Of a stretch of DNA of 64,000 nt, positions 37,767-48,925 are shown one piece after another. This DNA is from Reticulitermes speratus. Lineage: Eukaryota > Arthropoda > Insecta > Blattodea > Rhinotermitidae. A model generated the notes under the pieces. The model was not told the DNA's origin and ran no database searches. It saw only the letters and a list, made by a program, of their open reading frames with translations. Position numbers and translations under genes: made by a program. Each line of letters opens with the position of its first letter. The stretch's first letter is position 1. Location of the stretch: positions 28,635,444-28,699,443 of the forward strand of contig JAJKFL010000330.1 in NCBI GenBank assembly GCA_021186555.1, written 5' to 3'.

Positions 37767-37911
37767 TTTAGACTTACATGACGCTGGTTTACCGAAGATA
37801 ATCCGTCATCACGGTACGCACTCCTTGTCAGTGATTACTAACACACGGCACATCAGAACTTCCCCCAGCACTCAGCACATTCATTTAACATTTCAAATGG
37901 CCACTTCAGTT

Positions 37912-38681
37912 GTTTCAAGGGACCAGAGGATTAGGGACTTCTTAAGCGGGAAGACTTATTATGAGGGAAAGCTTATTAAAAGCCTTTTTCCCCATAATTC
38001 GTTTGACTGTAGTTACGGGTATGTTCAGCCGCTTTGCCACTTCCACTCGGGTCAAGGTAGGATTTGATTCCACTTCTCTAATCACCCTCAACTTCTCTTT
38101 CAGTGATAAGGCTTTGCGTTTCATTCCTTTCTGGGTCATGTTTACTGCAATAACGATAAATATAATGAAGAAGTAACCAATTAAAATACAAAAGAAGATT
38201 CGTTCACGCTAATAACTGCAGTTATTAAACAACATAAACACCACCAACAGCATCTAAACAGACAACGTAATGCACATAACTTACTGTAATTGCAACAATT
38301 TTCTGGGGTGTAGGATGCAGATAGTAATACACAGTAGCCAGCAGTAGCACCCATCAATTGGTTCAATTGACGTAACCTGCGTGTTACTGTTCAAGACTTA
38401 AAGCAGCATGTTGCCGTGTTGCTGTTCGGGGCACCTCGGTAGAGATCGATCGCATCATAGCATATATCGATAGTCTTATATATCGAAACTTTATTAAACG
38501 GGTAAAATTTCATAACAGATCGTACTCTTGGTATCATGAGATTCGACTTCTTAGGCGGGAAGACTTAATAAGCAGGAAGCTTCTTATCCGGGAAAAATTA
38601 ACATACACATTATGGATTTTATTTCGGGACTTTAGATATCAGACTTCTTACAGGGGAAGACTTCTTATCCAGGTTCTACTG
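37912..38681 (-). mobile_element. Second Tigger/pogo-derived element, abutting the palindrome end
   Basis: The 5' terminal repeat ends at 38681 (GGTTCTACTG, then TA). About 540 bp of 5' region contains repeated GACTTCTTA(G/T/C)-type subterminal motifs, then a transposase start at 38139 (MTQKGMKRKALSLKEKLRVI, HTH TRVEVAKRLNIPVTTVKRIMG). The sequence stops 24 bp short of the other terminal repeat, at the palindrome boundary. It overlaps the region retained in the 36924-37194 copy with roughly 2-3 per cent difference. It is internally deleted and non-autonomous. Confidence 0.8.
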
Positions 38682-38753
38682 TATTTTGGTACTGACTCCG
38701 TCTGGAAACTTTTGGATATGCCCTCATATTACAACACTGCACTAATGTTTATA

Positions 38754-39050
38754 CAGAAAGTCCCCGACTTATGTAAGTGGATCATTCCGCAACCCTATGC
38801 GTAAGTCGATTTTTACATAACTCGGAGCCATGTTTTATTATATACCTTATACACAATAATAATAATTGATATAATAATAATTAATAGGAATTTTAATGAC
38901 AATGAATAAAAACCTTAATAATAATTCATAATCGATACTGGAGTCACTGTCTTATTCAGTTGAGGCACAGGCAGGGGTGGGTGTGGTGGTGGTAGTGGCA
39001 CAAGAAGTTTTTTACGTAAGTCCGGATCTACATAAGTCGGGGTCCGTCTG
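38754..39050. mobile_element. pogo-like MITE, 297 bp, TA flanked
   Basis: TA lies on each side. The left end CAGAAAGTCCCCGACTTATG and the right end CATAAGTCGGGGTCCGTCTG form inverted repeats, with inner TACATAA and TACGTAA motifs. CAG...CTG ends and a TA target are typical of the pogo/Tigger branch of Tc1/mariner. The interior is AT-rich and non-coding. Confidence 0.8.
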
Positions 39051-39379
39051 TATTGTAAACACATATATAAATGTAAGGTGGAGAACAGTTTTTTGCTTGT
39101 AAAATATATGCTGTCCTGTGTTCAAGAATGTTTCCAAATCACTGAAGAAGTTAAGACAATGCTGTTCACAGGTGTATAACAGTCATGAAAATTAAACATT
39201 AATGCAAAATTTACCTGGAATAATACTCAAATAAAGCAAGTGCCAATTTCAACACAAAATTACAAAACAATAAAACAACTTCAGGGATACACTTTTAAGT
39301 TGTCATCCTGATTAATAAGCCTGATACCTTGAACTTTTGCAAATGCATCGTAACAGATTCTCACTATATACTGAAATAT

Positions 39380-39408
39380 AGTGTGTGTGTGTGTGTGTGT
39401 GTGTGCAT
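39380..39408 (+). repeat. GT microsatellite
   Basis: An uninterrupted GTGTGT run of about 26 bp, 3' of the FBXO gene's stop codon. Confidence 0.85.
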
Positions 39409-39664
39409 GTGTCCACGTGTATTAATATCCTCCCACATAGCTTAGGTTTCTGATGTGGCCCTTTACGTTTTCTGACCACATTCCTCACTATCCCATAAAT
39501 GCCTCTCGCCTTACTCACCTCACTCATTGAGTTGTCCATCCTAGCTGTGTGCACACACACAACTTAACGTGCAACAGCAACAATAACAACTTCACTGAGA
39601 CCCATTTCAACTGCAATATATCATATGGGTACCAGTTTCAACCACAAAAGGAAATAATAATGAG

Positions 39665-42600
39665 TTATAATGCATGTTCTTCTGGATCACTTTCACCCTC
39701 TGCAATGCTGGATCTTCTTGATGCAGGTAAGGGTATCATGAGTTTTACACATGCTCCACTCATTTTGCTGCCATAGTGTCCTGCCCAGAATTGGGTGTCT
39801 ATGCCTCCATGATAAAATTTAATAAATCTAACACCTGGTCCATAGTTCTGGAACACATGGCTTACCTGGTATAGGCAAAATAAATTAATGTCATTAATGG
39901 AAAATATTCTGAAGTTTGAAAACTTAATAATAAAAACTTGCAATCATGTATAAACCATGCCAATTTTCCCTGTTAAATGCAATGACAGCACTATGATGTG
40001 TGTACGACAGCCTCACATTTTATCCAGGAAGCATAGCCCCTTTTGGGCGTCAGAGTGCAAGAGTAATTTCTGGAGTACAACATACTTTTTACCTATCTGG
40101 TGCACGGACCATCAGTCGAACAAATCTTCTTCATACACAGTAGAACACCCTACAGCTATATGCCTAACCAAATAGCTCCATAAAGCAGGGTCCTGCTTGA
40201 GAAGCAATTAGACTGGCAGTTAATTGTATTGCTGGCCAAGAAACTCCCCCAACTTATCAAAAGTATCATTCAGTGACACAGGGCTGTACCAATAAGTGGC
40301 GCATGCCTGGTCGACTAAAGGTTGTATGGTGGTACCTAATATTTTTGGCATAATTAATGCAGGTTTCTTCTTGCTTATGTATAGAAATGTGCATCAGTTC
40401 ACATGCACTGAGCAGGTAACACCAGATATTAGTGACAATCACCCGTAACTCCAGAATTCTGGGTTCTCAGTATGGAACTTCATGTCACCCTTCCCATGTC
40501 TTCAATTTGGAAGTGGCTCCTAACTTTTTGGAAAATTGTGGACCCCTGCGTTACCACTTCACAAAAGCCTGTCACTGGTCCCCATCTTGAGCAAACTGAT
40601 TCCAGCCCCCATCCCTACATCTTATACCTTTCCAGATCCATATTAACCCTTTGGTGTCAGAATTAAATCCTGCAGTGATCTGTGGAAGACTGGAATTCAA
40701 ATGGGAGCTCTGCATTACATATATATATATATATATATATTAATATTCAGCACAAAAGGGTTAATACCCTCCCACATATTCCTATATTCCTTACATGCAC
40801 ATTTAGGTTTCCTATCAACATTTCTGCATGCATTTCTCACCTCTCCATACATCCTGCTTGACCCACCAATGGCATCCTCAAGTTGATCACCGTAATAATG
40901 TTTGGTAAAGAGTATGGCATATTGATTTCAATTCTTAACTGATTTGATATAATCACAATACAACAGGGACAAACACGAACTTGTAAAACAGTTCCTGTAA
41001 CACCAGCATCAGGTACCAGAATGTTACAGTTTTGTAGGATTATGGTATGATAATACTGGCTAAAAAAGAAACACTCAAGAGAGAAAAGAAGCACATCATT
41101 AATAAGAGAACTCACCTTATGCCATGCTCTTCCTTCCCATTGTTTGACTGATTCACGGCACTTAAATTCAGTTACTGGTTCCTGCCTCTCATTCAGCAAT
41201 TTACACTCCATCTCATAAATACAGCCACAATCAAACCGGCCAGCATACCTACAGCAAATAATATACATTTAGGAACATGTCAAGTGAGTCTGATGTTCTT
41301 GCTATAAGCAGTAGATTGCTATAAACTGTTGCAACTGTCAGCTCATTCACTTTAACATTTTTGGCTGCAATGTCCAACAAGCTCAGACACATGGCTCTTT
41401 TTATCTCAAGGAATATTCGTGATAATTCTGGTTTGTCAATCACAATTAATAAAACACCTCCATACTTCATAACTAACCATTTCTTAACATCTTCTTCTTC
41501 TTCTCATTCTCTTCAACACTTATATGACTTTAAAACATAAAAATTTATACCTTGTACATATCCTACTCTAATAAATCTGACATATATGAAACTTCCAGAA
41601 GGAAACAACATGGCATCTGGCTACTACACAATCAATATAAAAACTGCATTATTTAATAATTTAAATAAATTCACATTTATAATAAACAACAAAAGCTACA
41701 CAAATATATTAAACTAATTTTTTATGTTGTGTTCACCGTGTTCATCGTAACATAAAGGAAAAACTGTTTAAATCAAACGCATCCATTTGGTTTAATAAGA
41801 TCTGTAAAAAAGAACAACTCTCACCGAAATACATCCATATTACAGTCAACAGCAATAATCAAAAAAGTATAAATATCAAGAATGCAGCAACTAAATACTG
41901 GTTAAATCAAGAACTAAAGTATTTATACAAGAAAAAAGCTACACTTAACCAACAACTTTATACAACCCACTTAACTTAAGAAATAAAGTGCATTTGTTGG
42001 TTTAATTGTTGAATATTAAACTAATGTACTGAATTTTTACTAGATGTGGACTGCCACACAGTATACCCTAATGAAGCAGTATTTATCTACAAGGAATAAG
42101 GAAAACAAATCCAACAGCCACAAAACTGATGCAGTCTTGTGAGAAATGCATTACAAGAATGTAATACTGACATTCCAATAAAAACACTGCATCTCCACTA
42201 CAAAGACAAAAGGTTTTGTCAGAGTTAGGCACAACACACAAATACACTCTGTGGGGAAATTGCCATTTATGAATGCTGAAAAAGAGTTCTGTGCTGAAGA
42301 AGTTATAAAGGTGACAATATCACAGCAAATGCAGACGATGCCCCTGCATTCTCAGTCCTTAGTATGAGCTGGTATTGTGGATGGGGGGGGGGGGGGGCCA
42401 GGGCGAACACTGGCACTTATTTCATGACAAAACATAGAATAGAAACTACTACTTGCTAAACCAGTTTCTATGGTTCCTATGTCTGTGTAGTTAAAATCTG
42501 TAATTTTGAAGTTCATTTCTACAGTTAAAATTTTCTTTTTGTCATGGCAGTAGTAGCTGTATCATCATCATCATTCCTTACTTCACAGCAGTTTAGCTGG

Positions 42601-45600
42601 TTCTCAAAACAGTACGGTCTCACTGACCAAGCACTTCTTATTCACTGTTCTACCAAACACTTTCTGACTGTATGGCATGTATTAAGTATTACTGCTTTCT
42701 GCATTTGAATATATATACCGGGACGAAGATTAAGCAGTTTTAAACTTCCGTGTAATTTGTTTGGAATAATACCCGTTGTGGATAGTAATAGTGGTATTAC
42801 ATAGGCTGTTTTTGGTTACCATATTCTTAAATGCTTTTATTTCAAGTCTGTACACTTCTGGTGCTTCCCGGTGACGGTGCTGTGAAAGGTGTGACTGTTA
42901 GGAATTGCTACATCTATTATGTATGCTTCTTTGATGGTTCTGTCAAGTATAACTATGTCCAGTCTATTGTTATGGATAGTTTGATCACTCATAGTTTACA
43001 GCTGAGTTCTCTAACATGGACTGTGGCTCATATTTATAACATGGCATTGGTGTTCCCTTTGACAGTCCACATTTGATAGCCAGTTCTTGATGGACAATGT
43101 TGACTATTTGATTGTGATGATGGGTGTAATCGCCTTGAGCTAGTGCAAAACATGTTCTGGTTACATGTTGAATGATTTCTAATTTCTCTCAGCATTTTCT
43201 GCAAATATCATTAGTAGTGTTCACAGCCTTTAAAATATGCTTCTTATAATTACTGGTACTAATGGCCTGATACTGGATAGCTATCATAAATCCAATTGTT
43301 TCTGGGAAGAGTTCACCAGCCTTTAGCCATGCTATTTTACAGACACCTCGTGTTTTAGGTCATAGGCGTGTCTTCTGTGTAGGGATTTCCTCTTTCACAT
43401 TGTTATTCCTTCTTGCATCGTTCTATGTTTTCATTTTGTTGCGGCAAAGAATCATGTAAGTTAAGAGGTGTGTAATTAACATCTGTGTTGCATATAGTCC
43501 GATGTATGTGGGAGGTATTTTTCTTGTTACGGAAGCTAGTTCTTAATCATTTAACTTGGCTATTGTGGAAGTTGTGCATATCAATTATTCCTACACCACC
43601 CTCATTCTTCGGTTGTAGAAACTTTCAGAACTGGAGTTTAATGATACATGCAGACTTTTGTCATTTTAGTTCTTATAATTCTTTCTAGACCCTCGAGGTC
43701 TGTCTGAGACCACCACATTAACAGGTTAAAAACTAACATTTTAAGGTTATGTGATATTTCACATTAAGGTTGGCACGCTTACAAGACCTGCATCAAGAAG
43801 GTCGGTGCAGTTTAACACTCTAGAATTGTATTTTGGAAGTGCTAAGTTTGAATCTTGATTGGGAGACTGGCTGTCTTGAGGTTCCTTGTGGTTTCCCTCA
43901 GTTCATGCAGGAAAATGGTGCCCTAGTACCTTGGTCAGGCCAAGTCTGCTTCCTTCCAAATCCTCTTTAGTTCATTAGTCATCATACAATTCAATGACAG
44001 TCTGAAATACTGAGACTTTGTCACTTAAACCACAAACAAATAAAGAATACAAGACTTGCAGTCCTTGTTTGAATAACAATCAATACTGAATGAATAAAGT
44101 AAAAAGATGTCACTGTCCACACCATGAAGGCATATAGGGGGAGTAGAGATACAGCTCTACTCATTCTTAACCTCAGCACTACATGTAGGTGAGTGGTTAA
44201 CTTTAACCCCTACTACTTTAATGTTGAGTAAAGAACCCCCAGTACTCACTGAACGAGAGGCTGTGTGGGCCCTGGATGATTTGGAGAAAAGAAAGATCTC
44301 TTGCCCCTGCTGGCAATTGAACCCCAGATCATGCAGCGCACAGTCTAGTAACTGTATCAACTATGCTATTCTGATTCCTTCAGTAATGAGCAAGAGGATA
44401 AATAACTCCACCACAAACTTTAATGACATTCAACACAAAGAAATAACCACACGTATGTTCACAGTGGATGACAGCTTGTAATGGTTCAGTTCTGTTATGT
44501 CCTACATCCACACCACGTAACTTTCTGCGTGCAGCCCCACTGACTACCGGACATATAACACTACAGTACTCAAGTACACACAGTTTCATGTGACACAGAA
44601 CAACAGTCTGACATTAAATTTGAGATTTGCACAGCAGTGCTGATGAAGATTTAAGTCTGCTGGGACATTACCCTATGCCGTCATCTTCATGGTCAAGCAT
44701 GATCCCTAAGTGAAGGTACTATGATCCTTCAAAATGTCAGAAACTACCCAACAACACAGTGTAACAACCCACAAGGCTTTACCTTTAATACACAGTCTAC
44801 ATACAATACCACACAATTCCAATGCATGAAAAGGCATCAACAGAGTGCAAAATTACACACATTTAAGAAAAATATCACCTCATTTTTCTCAAAAATTTAG
44901 CCAGAATACTCTAATACTCAAGCCACGAAATGTCCAAAATAAATATAGCCTAAGAGTCTCATGATCAGAGTAATTATAACAGCTTCCTGGTATACTGCTG
45001 GGAAACAAAAAGCAATCACGGTAACAGAGATGGCACTTACCATTCGCTTACTTCAATAGGGGGCTGAAACTCATCCATCAATTTGCCATTCACACCCTCT
45101 GATAAAAGATCAACCATCTGCTCCTTACTGCAGGAGTAATATGATGTGGCAAAGCAACTAGTTAAGTTATCAAATTCTTCACTTTGTGGCACTGTATCTG
45201 CACCATTAGGAGGGTCTTCCACAGCCCACTCATTACCACCATTGGTCACAACATCCCAGAATGTGAGTTGCTCTAAAAAAAAAAAGAATTACAACATCAA
45301 TGTTCTATAACATGTAATACACTTTACACTCCTTGTACAATTTGCTGCCACACATACACATTTTGATACTTCAATCGGCATCATCCTCAGAGCCTACCTA
45401 TGCTAATCTAATGTGCATGTGTTTGGAAAGATGTTAATATTATGTACCCATTCCAGTTTCCAGCTTCATGGATTGACTAGGTAGTGGTGATACACAAGCC
45501 CTTGGGGTTCGTTTACACAGGTTTACATTTATATCATGACTGATTGCAAGAAATTAATTTATTAGTACTAGTCACTTCAGAAATAATTTCACCAACAAAT

Positions 45601-46698
45601 TTTGCCCAAAAATCACTGTATTTACTTCGTTCTTTAAAACCTGCTAAGCTGGGCATCTCCTGAGTATAGCAAGTTTGACCTGACAAATTCCGGATATTTC
45701 GTGGGGCAACGCACTTAATTCTGTCCAAATTTTGTGGTGACAAAGGCTTGAATCCCAGATGTGGCATAAGTCACAAGCATGGCAGCGTGCTATCTGGAGC
45801 TACTGGTGTTAACCACCATCCTACGTCAATGCTGTACAGGTACAAGTTCTGTCAGACTGTTCTAAATCTGAGGTTGTTCATCATTATTAGTAGAACTTAT
45901 TACAACAGCTAAAATTTTCGTAAGTGACAAACGCTAAGAGGCAAGATACGCTTAAGCTATTTCTTAAACCAAATTCATCAAATCAAAGCTGATGCAACAA
46001 CAAGGTTACAACCAGCTGCAGTGTTCTCAACACCCAGCAGACAACCTTCTCCAATAAAACAGGATATCAAATCAGCACAGACTATTCAACTTTTATACAA
46101 CTTTTAGCATTTTAACCAATATAAAACAATTTTCACTTTTTATTAGTTTTGGACAATGTACACACACACACAGATGTAAAGAATTCATGTAAATAATTGT
46201 ACCAGTTGATGTGAATAGTGTGTAATGAGTCCCTGAAGATGAACCCAAATTAAGGGTTCGAAACATGTAAGGCAGTGGAATTGCACAATTAATGTGATTG
46301 AATTGTACATTTTGTCGGACTGTGAATATAACAGTTGCTATGTTTCACTAAAACTAACCTTGTCCACAGTGATTCTTCAATAAATTTTTCCCAAAAGGAT
46401 CTCTATCACATATACAATAGTAAACAAACCATGGTAGCTTCTGTTTTGTTTCTACTGACTTTAAACTCCTGGATTTCTCTCTGGATACTTTCAATCTCCA
46501 CACCTCATTATCAATTAAATGTTTCCACCAACGACAAACAAGTCTCAAATTTATTAATGTCTTGATATCCACGTAACTCAAGACATGAACAAGGACTTCT
46601 TCTGGCAAACTGTGTTCTACTTGCAGCAGTTCCTTATTGCTGACAATGGTTTTGTCAGCTGAAGCCTCACCAATATTCCGCGATTCTCTTTGCCCCAT
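39665..46698 (-). CDS. FBXO6-like: F-box only protein with FBA domain (FBXO2/FBXO6/FBXO44 family)
   Basis: The exons on the minus strand are 46698-46359, 45272-45041, 41248-41116 and 39865-39665. All have GT/AG ends and phases 1, 2, 0 that agree, giving 301 residues (human members are about 255-300). Residues 30-72 are an F-box (SLPEEVLVHVLSYVDIKTL...LVCRWWKHLID). From about residue 95 the FBA domain follows: NLLKNHCGQEQLTFWDVVTNGG, WAVEDPP, CFATSYYSCSKEQMVDLLSEG, WYAGRFDCGCIYEMECKLL, VKQWEGRAWHK, NYGPGVRFIKFYHGG and DTQFWAGHYG. Such proteins are SCF ubiquitin-ligase adaptors that bind SKP1 by the F-box and substrates (N-glycoproteins in some members) by the FBA domain. The C-terminal loop reads FWAG, as in FBXO44-type members, rather than WKG of glycan binders. 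The last about 20 residues are lineage-specific. Start ATG at 46698 lies just inside an exon whose acceptor (CCACTTCAG) is 8 nt upstream. Confidence 0.9.
39900..41110 (-). other. Last intron of the FBXO-like gene
   Basis: Contains a small piggyBac-type MITE (40647-40760) and otherwise unassigned AT-rich sequence. Confidence 0.5.
40647..40760. mobile_element. piggyBac-type MITE, 114 bp, with internal AT microsatellite
   Basis: It is flanked by TTAA at 40643-40646 and 40761-40764. The left end is CCCTTTGGTGTCAGAATTAA and the right end is GCACAAAAGGG. An uninterrupted AT run of about 24 bp lies at 40719-40741. Non-coding. Confidence 0.75.
41713..41979 (+). pseudogene. Open stretch of unknown, probably repeat-derived, protein
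   Basis: It is open for 88 codons without an ATG start. Readable pieces are HRNIKEKLFKSNASIWFNK, LSPKYIHITVN and LKYLYKKKATLNQQLYTTHL, with a Lys-rich helical end. It is antisense to the FBXO intron and has no splice context. I believe I have seen a similar pattern as a dispersed repeat in insects, but cannot name it. Confidence 0.35.
42385..42398 (+). repeat. Poly-G tract
   Basis: A run of about 14 G residues; its length is likely uncertain. Confidence 0.85.
42700..43690 (-). pseudogene. Decayed non-LTR retrotransposon, C-terminal region (R2/CRE-like tail)
   Basis: The minus-strand reading, broken by many stops and frameshifts, gives EGGVGIIDMHNFHNSQVK (near 43590), LHDSLPQ, then ETIGFMIAIQ, and KLEIIQHVTRTCFALAQGDYTHHHNQIVNIVHQELAIKCGLSKG (43190-43060). 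Further on are fragments around YKYEPQSMLENS and a KAFKNMVTK region. The order 'GxGxIDIxNLHNSQ ... ETIQHITGAC..LA..DYLHRHNQV..IIHQELA' is a recurrent tail in arthropod retrotransposons with a C-terminal CCHC/REL-type endonuclease. The element lies in the second intron of the FBXO-like gene, in the same orientation as the gene. Confidence 0.65.
43780..44080 (+). repeat. Probable SINE (second family)
   Basis: It has a tRNA-like B box region (AAGTTTGAATCTTG) followed by CTTGAGGTTCCTTGTGGTTT and CCCTCAGTTCATGCAGG-type sequence, a layout seen in insect SINEs with a 'GGTTTTCC' body. A shorter reverse-orientation relative may lie at 45640-45830. The boundaries are approximate. Confidence 0.45.
44105..44375 (-). 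repeat. tRNA-derived SINE, near full length
   Basis: On the minus strand there is an A-box-like AGCATAGTTGATACAG and a B-box-like GGGGTTCAATTGCC. A body follows with CAGGGGCAAGAGATC, TTCTTTTCTCCA, GTACTGGGGG and the tail TGAGGTTAAGAATGAGTAGA. The same blocks, in the same order, occur at 51835-52010 (minus), 53780-54045 (plus) and 63738-63990 (plus). The open readings on both strands here are therefore non-genic. Confidence 0.75.
44625..44790. repeat. Hairpin-repeat family member
   Basis: GCTGATGAAGATTTAAGTCT, CTGGGACATTACCCTATGCC, CATCTTCATGGTCAAGCAT, then GATCCTTCAAAATGTCAGAA and ACACAGTGTAACAACCCACA form an inverted arrangement like 28540-29170, without the minisatellite. Confidence 0.6.
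45640..45835 (-). repeat. Possible SINE fragment
   Basis: The minus strand has a B-box-like GGGATTCAAGCC preceded by a tRNA-like stretch (AGATAGCACGCTGCCATGC). The body is only loosely comparable with 43780-44080. Weakly supported. Confidence 0.35.
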
Positions 46699-47570
46699 TG
46701 TTAAACCTGAAGTGGATAAAAACCATTTAATATATAATCAACAAACCTGAAATCTTACATATTTTTAGCTCATTCTTGAAACAAAGAAGTGCACACACCA
46801 AACTAAGAATTATGACCAAGCATACTGCAATAAAGATTAAATGTTTTCATCACAAAGATAAAATTACTGTTGTGAGATTTGAAGTCCTCATGGGAGTGAC
46901 TAAGATGAAACACAGTACAGTTTGGTGGAATCCCAAATACTCATAAATCATAACATATCATCGCATGACGCATAAACTAAGCAGAAATTATAGGAGGAGA
47001 CAAGGCAATCAAAATGCGCAAAATTCTTCAGGAAAAGAATAATCACATAAAAGCACTATAATTTTAACCTTGACAATGTTTTTAAGATTTTATCGTTCCA
47101 TTACATAGTGTAACCCTTTTAAATCCTACTGATAATTAACAGGTCTTATACGAACAAATGAGATCTCAATCTAACCATAATATGAATCTGCAATTGTAAT
47201 TTTATTTTTATGTCACATTTTGGCCTGGAAATGACCAATTTATATTAATAAAAACCAATAAACAGTTGTGCTGATGGTAAAAGTATACTCAATTACAGAA
47301 ACAAGTTTTTCTTATATTAAGCAACAATTTCAAACATACCCACTTTCATGATTTCTACAAAGCTCATCACATGTATTCTAAATGTACACAGATTATCAGT
47401 TCAACTGTGTTAAAATTTTATCCATTACGAATTTTTCTTCCTTTTGGTTCTTCTCTTGAGATAAAAAAAATTCACTGTCACTGCCAAAAAAGATTAATGG
47501 AATCCCTCAAATCAAAAACACAACAAGAAACTGAAGTGGACCAAGGATTCCAACCTGCAGTATACCTTAC

Positions 47571-47720
47571 CTGGTACTTCATTTAAAAGCACGGTGCAAG
47601 TAAGTATTACTTTCTTCTTTTATCTTTGTGACCCACTTCAATATTTTAATGACCAACAACACTTCTCTTCCATCTACCACCGCCATTCAAAGGGACAAAA
47701 TATTTTAAATATCACACAAT
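47571..47720 (-). other. Candidate 5' untranslated exon of the FBXO-like gene
   Basis: The minus strand shows AAGTACCAG followed by the strong donor GTAAGGTATA (donor at 47570). It would splice to the acceptor 8 nt upstream of the FBXO start codon at 46698. No TATA box or other core promoter element is identified. The exon's 5' end is a guess. Confidence 0.35.
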
Positions 47721-47729
47721 GGAAAGTTG

Positions 47730-48925
47730 AATGTTACACGTCTTTACATGTGTAAATACGAAGTAATCACCTTGCCTATTCTCATTATTGAATCTGAGTT
47801 GCTAAGGTGAGGATTTCTAAAATGCAAGATGCCAACAATCTGTAATTTTGGCAATAATTCCTGCCGGACATCAGCACACATTTTCCAGACACATAGCTAC
47901 AGATAGACTAGTGTCATATATCATGTGCTACTGACATAAAAAATGTACAGTATGAAGAATCTCCAAACATCCATTTTGTTTATAGAGTATGCAATTGGAA
48001 TGAGGTAGCAACTGTGCAAGAATAAAACACCATATGTTGAATCTGGACAGTCAGATTGGGCTCGGGAAGAAAAAGATCCCAAGAAATGGATGAATCGAGA
48101 ACCATGAAACAGAGTGGAAACATTTTAAAAAGTGTGTTGTGGAGTTTGCTGTCTTCACATATGAAGGTGAAATATTTCCTGGAGAGAGAGTTCAAGTAAA
48201 CAAATACGGAGCCATAAGCAAGGTAATGCAAAAGTCATACAATGCATGAAAATGGTCACAGCAAGATGAGCTGTTTGTATATGCACAATGTAATCAGCTT
48301 GGTGATGTAAACCCACCAGTTACAGAAAGACATGTATTGGAATATGCATGGTGTGATGTGTTTGGTTGCATAAATCAATAAACTGATATCTAAAACTCGG
48401 AGATATATGCTATTCCAGAGCTCAACAAAGATTGGTTCCCATAACAAAATGCACATGCTTGTAATATGACTTGCTTGGGGAAATATCTTTGTTCTTTTTA
48501 AACTGGTTCATTGATTTTTGATAACTCATTTTGCCTCATACACATTTTACAGTAAGCTACTGTTTATATGCTGTTTCCATAGCTCACTTAATTTTGTACA
48601 AGACTGTAACCTTTTCACATTAAATGAACAGAAATGCCACTTTCTTATTCCTTCACACCTTTTAAATTTATTTCCTATAATTAGATCAGAACAGGATCTA
48701 TAACACACAAGGTGTTCTATCACTGGTCCACTACTTTATATAATCTAAAATAAAGTAGTGAAGCAAAGTATCCTCGGTATTATCAGTACGACCGTGCCAA
48801 TTCTCTGCAGTGCACATCACATCCTTGGAAATTAATTACAAATGAAACTCGGGATAAAACATGTTCCTTAATACCTCTACCACCACGCTGATTAAGTTAC
48901 GGTGTTGTATCGTCAAAGCAGACTG
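47730..48925. other. Intergenic, no gene seen
   Basis: AT-rich sequence upstream of the FBXO-like gene. Short open readings lack domains. No repeat family was recognised. Confidence 0.4.

Larger units (their letters stand above)
30836..37911 (-). repeat. Right arm of the 14.15-kb palindrome
   Basis: This 7076-bp inverted copy of 23763-30765 is 73 bp longer, almost all explained by two extra 36-bp units near the centre. Other differences are a longer AT run (31916-31944), an extra CTGT unit (35024-35040) and scattered substitutions, for example a Lys/Asn change in the short reading at 24132/37542. Similarity ends at 37911, exactly where a second Tigger copy begins. Confidence 0.95.

Noticed and set aside
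23763-37911. Whole palindrome interpreted as a giant transposon with long terminal repeats (Polinton or foldback)
   Set aside because: No integrase, polymerase or other element genes lie inside, there is no target duplication at the ends, and the arms are mosaics of independent repeats.
44221-44481. 86-residue plus-strand reading
   Set aside because: It translates the reverse of a SINE including its B box, not a gene.
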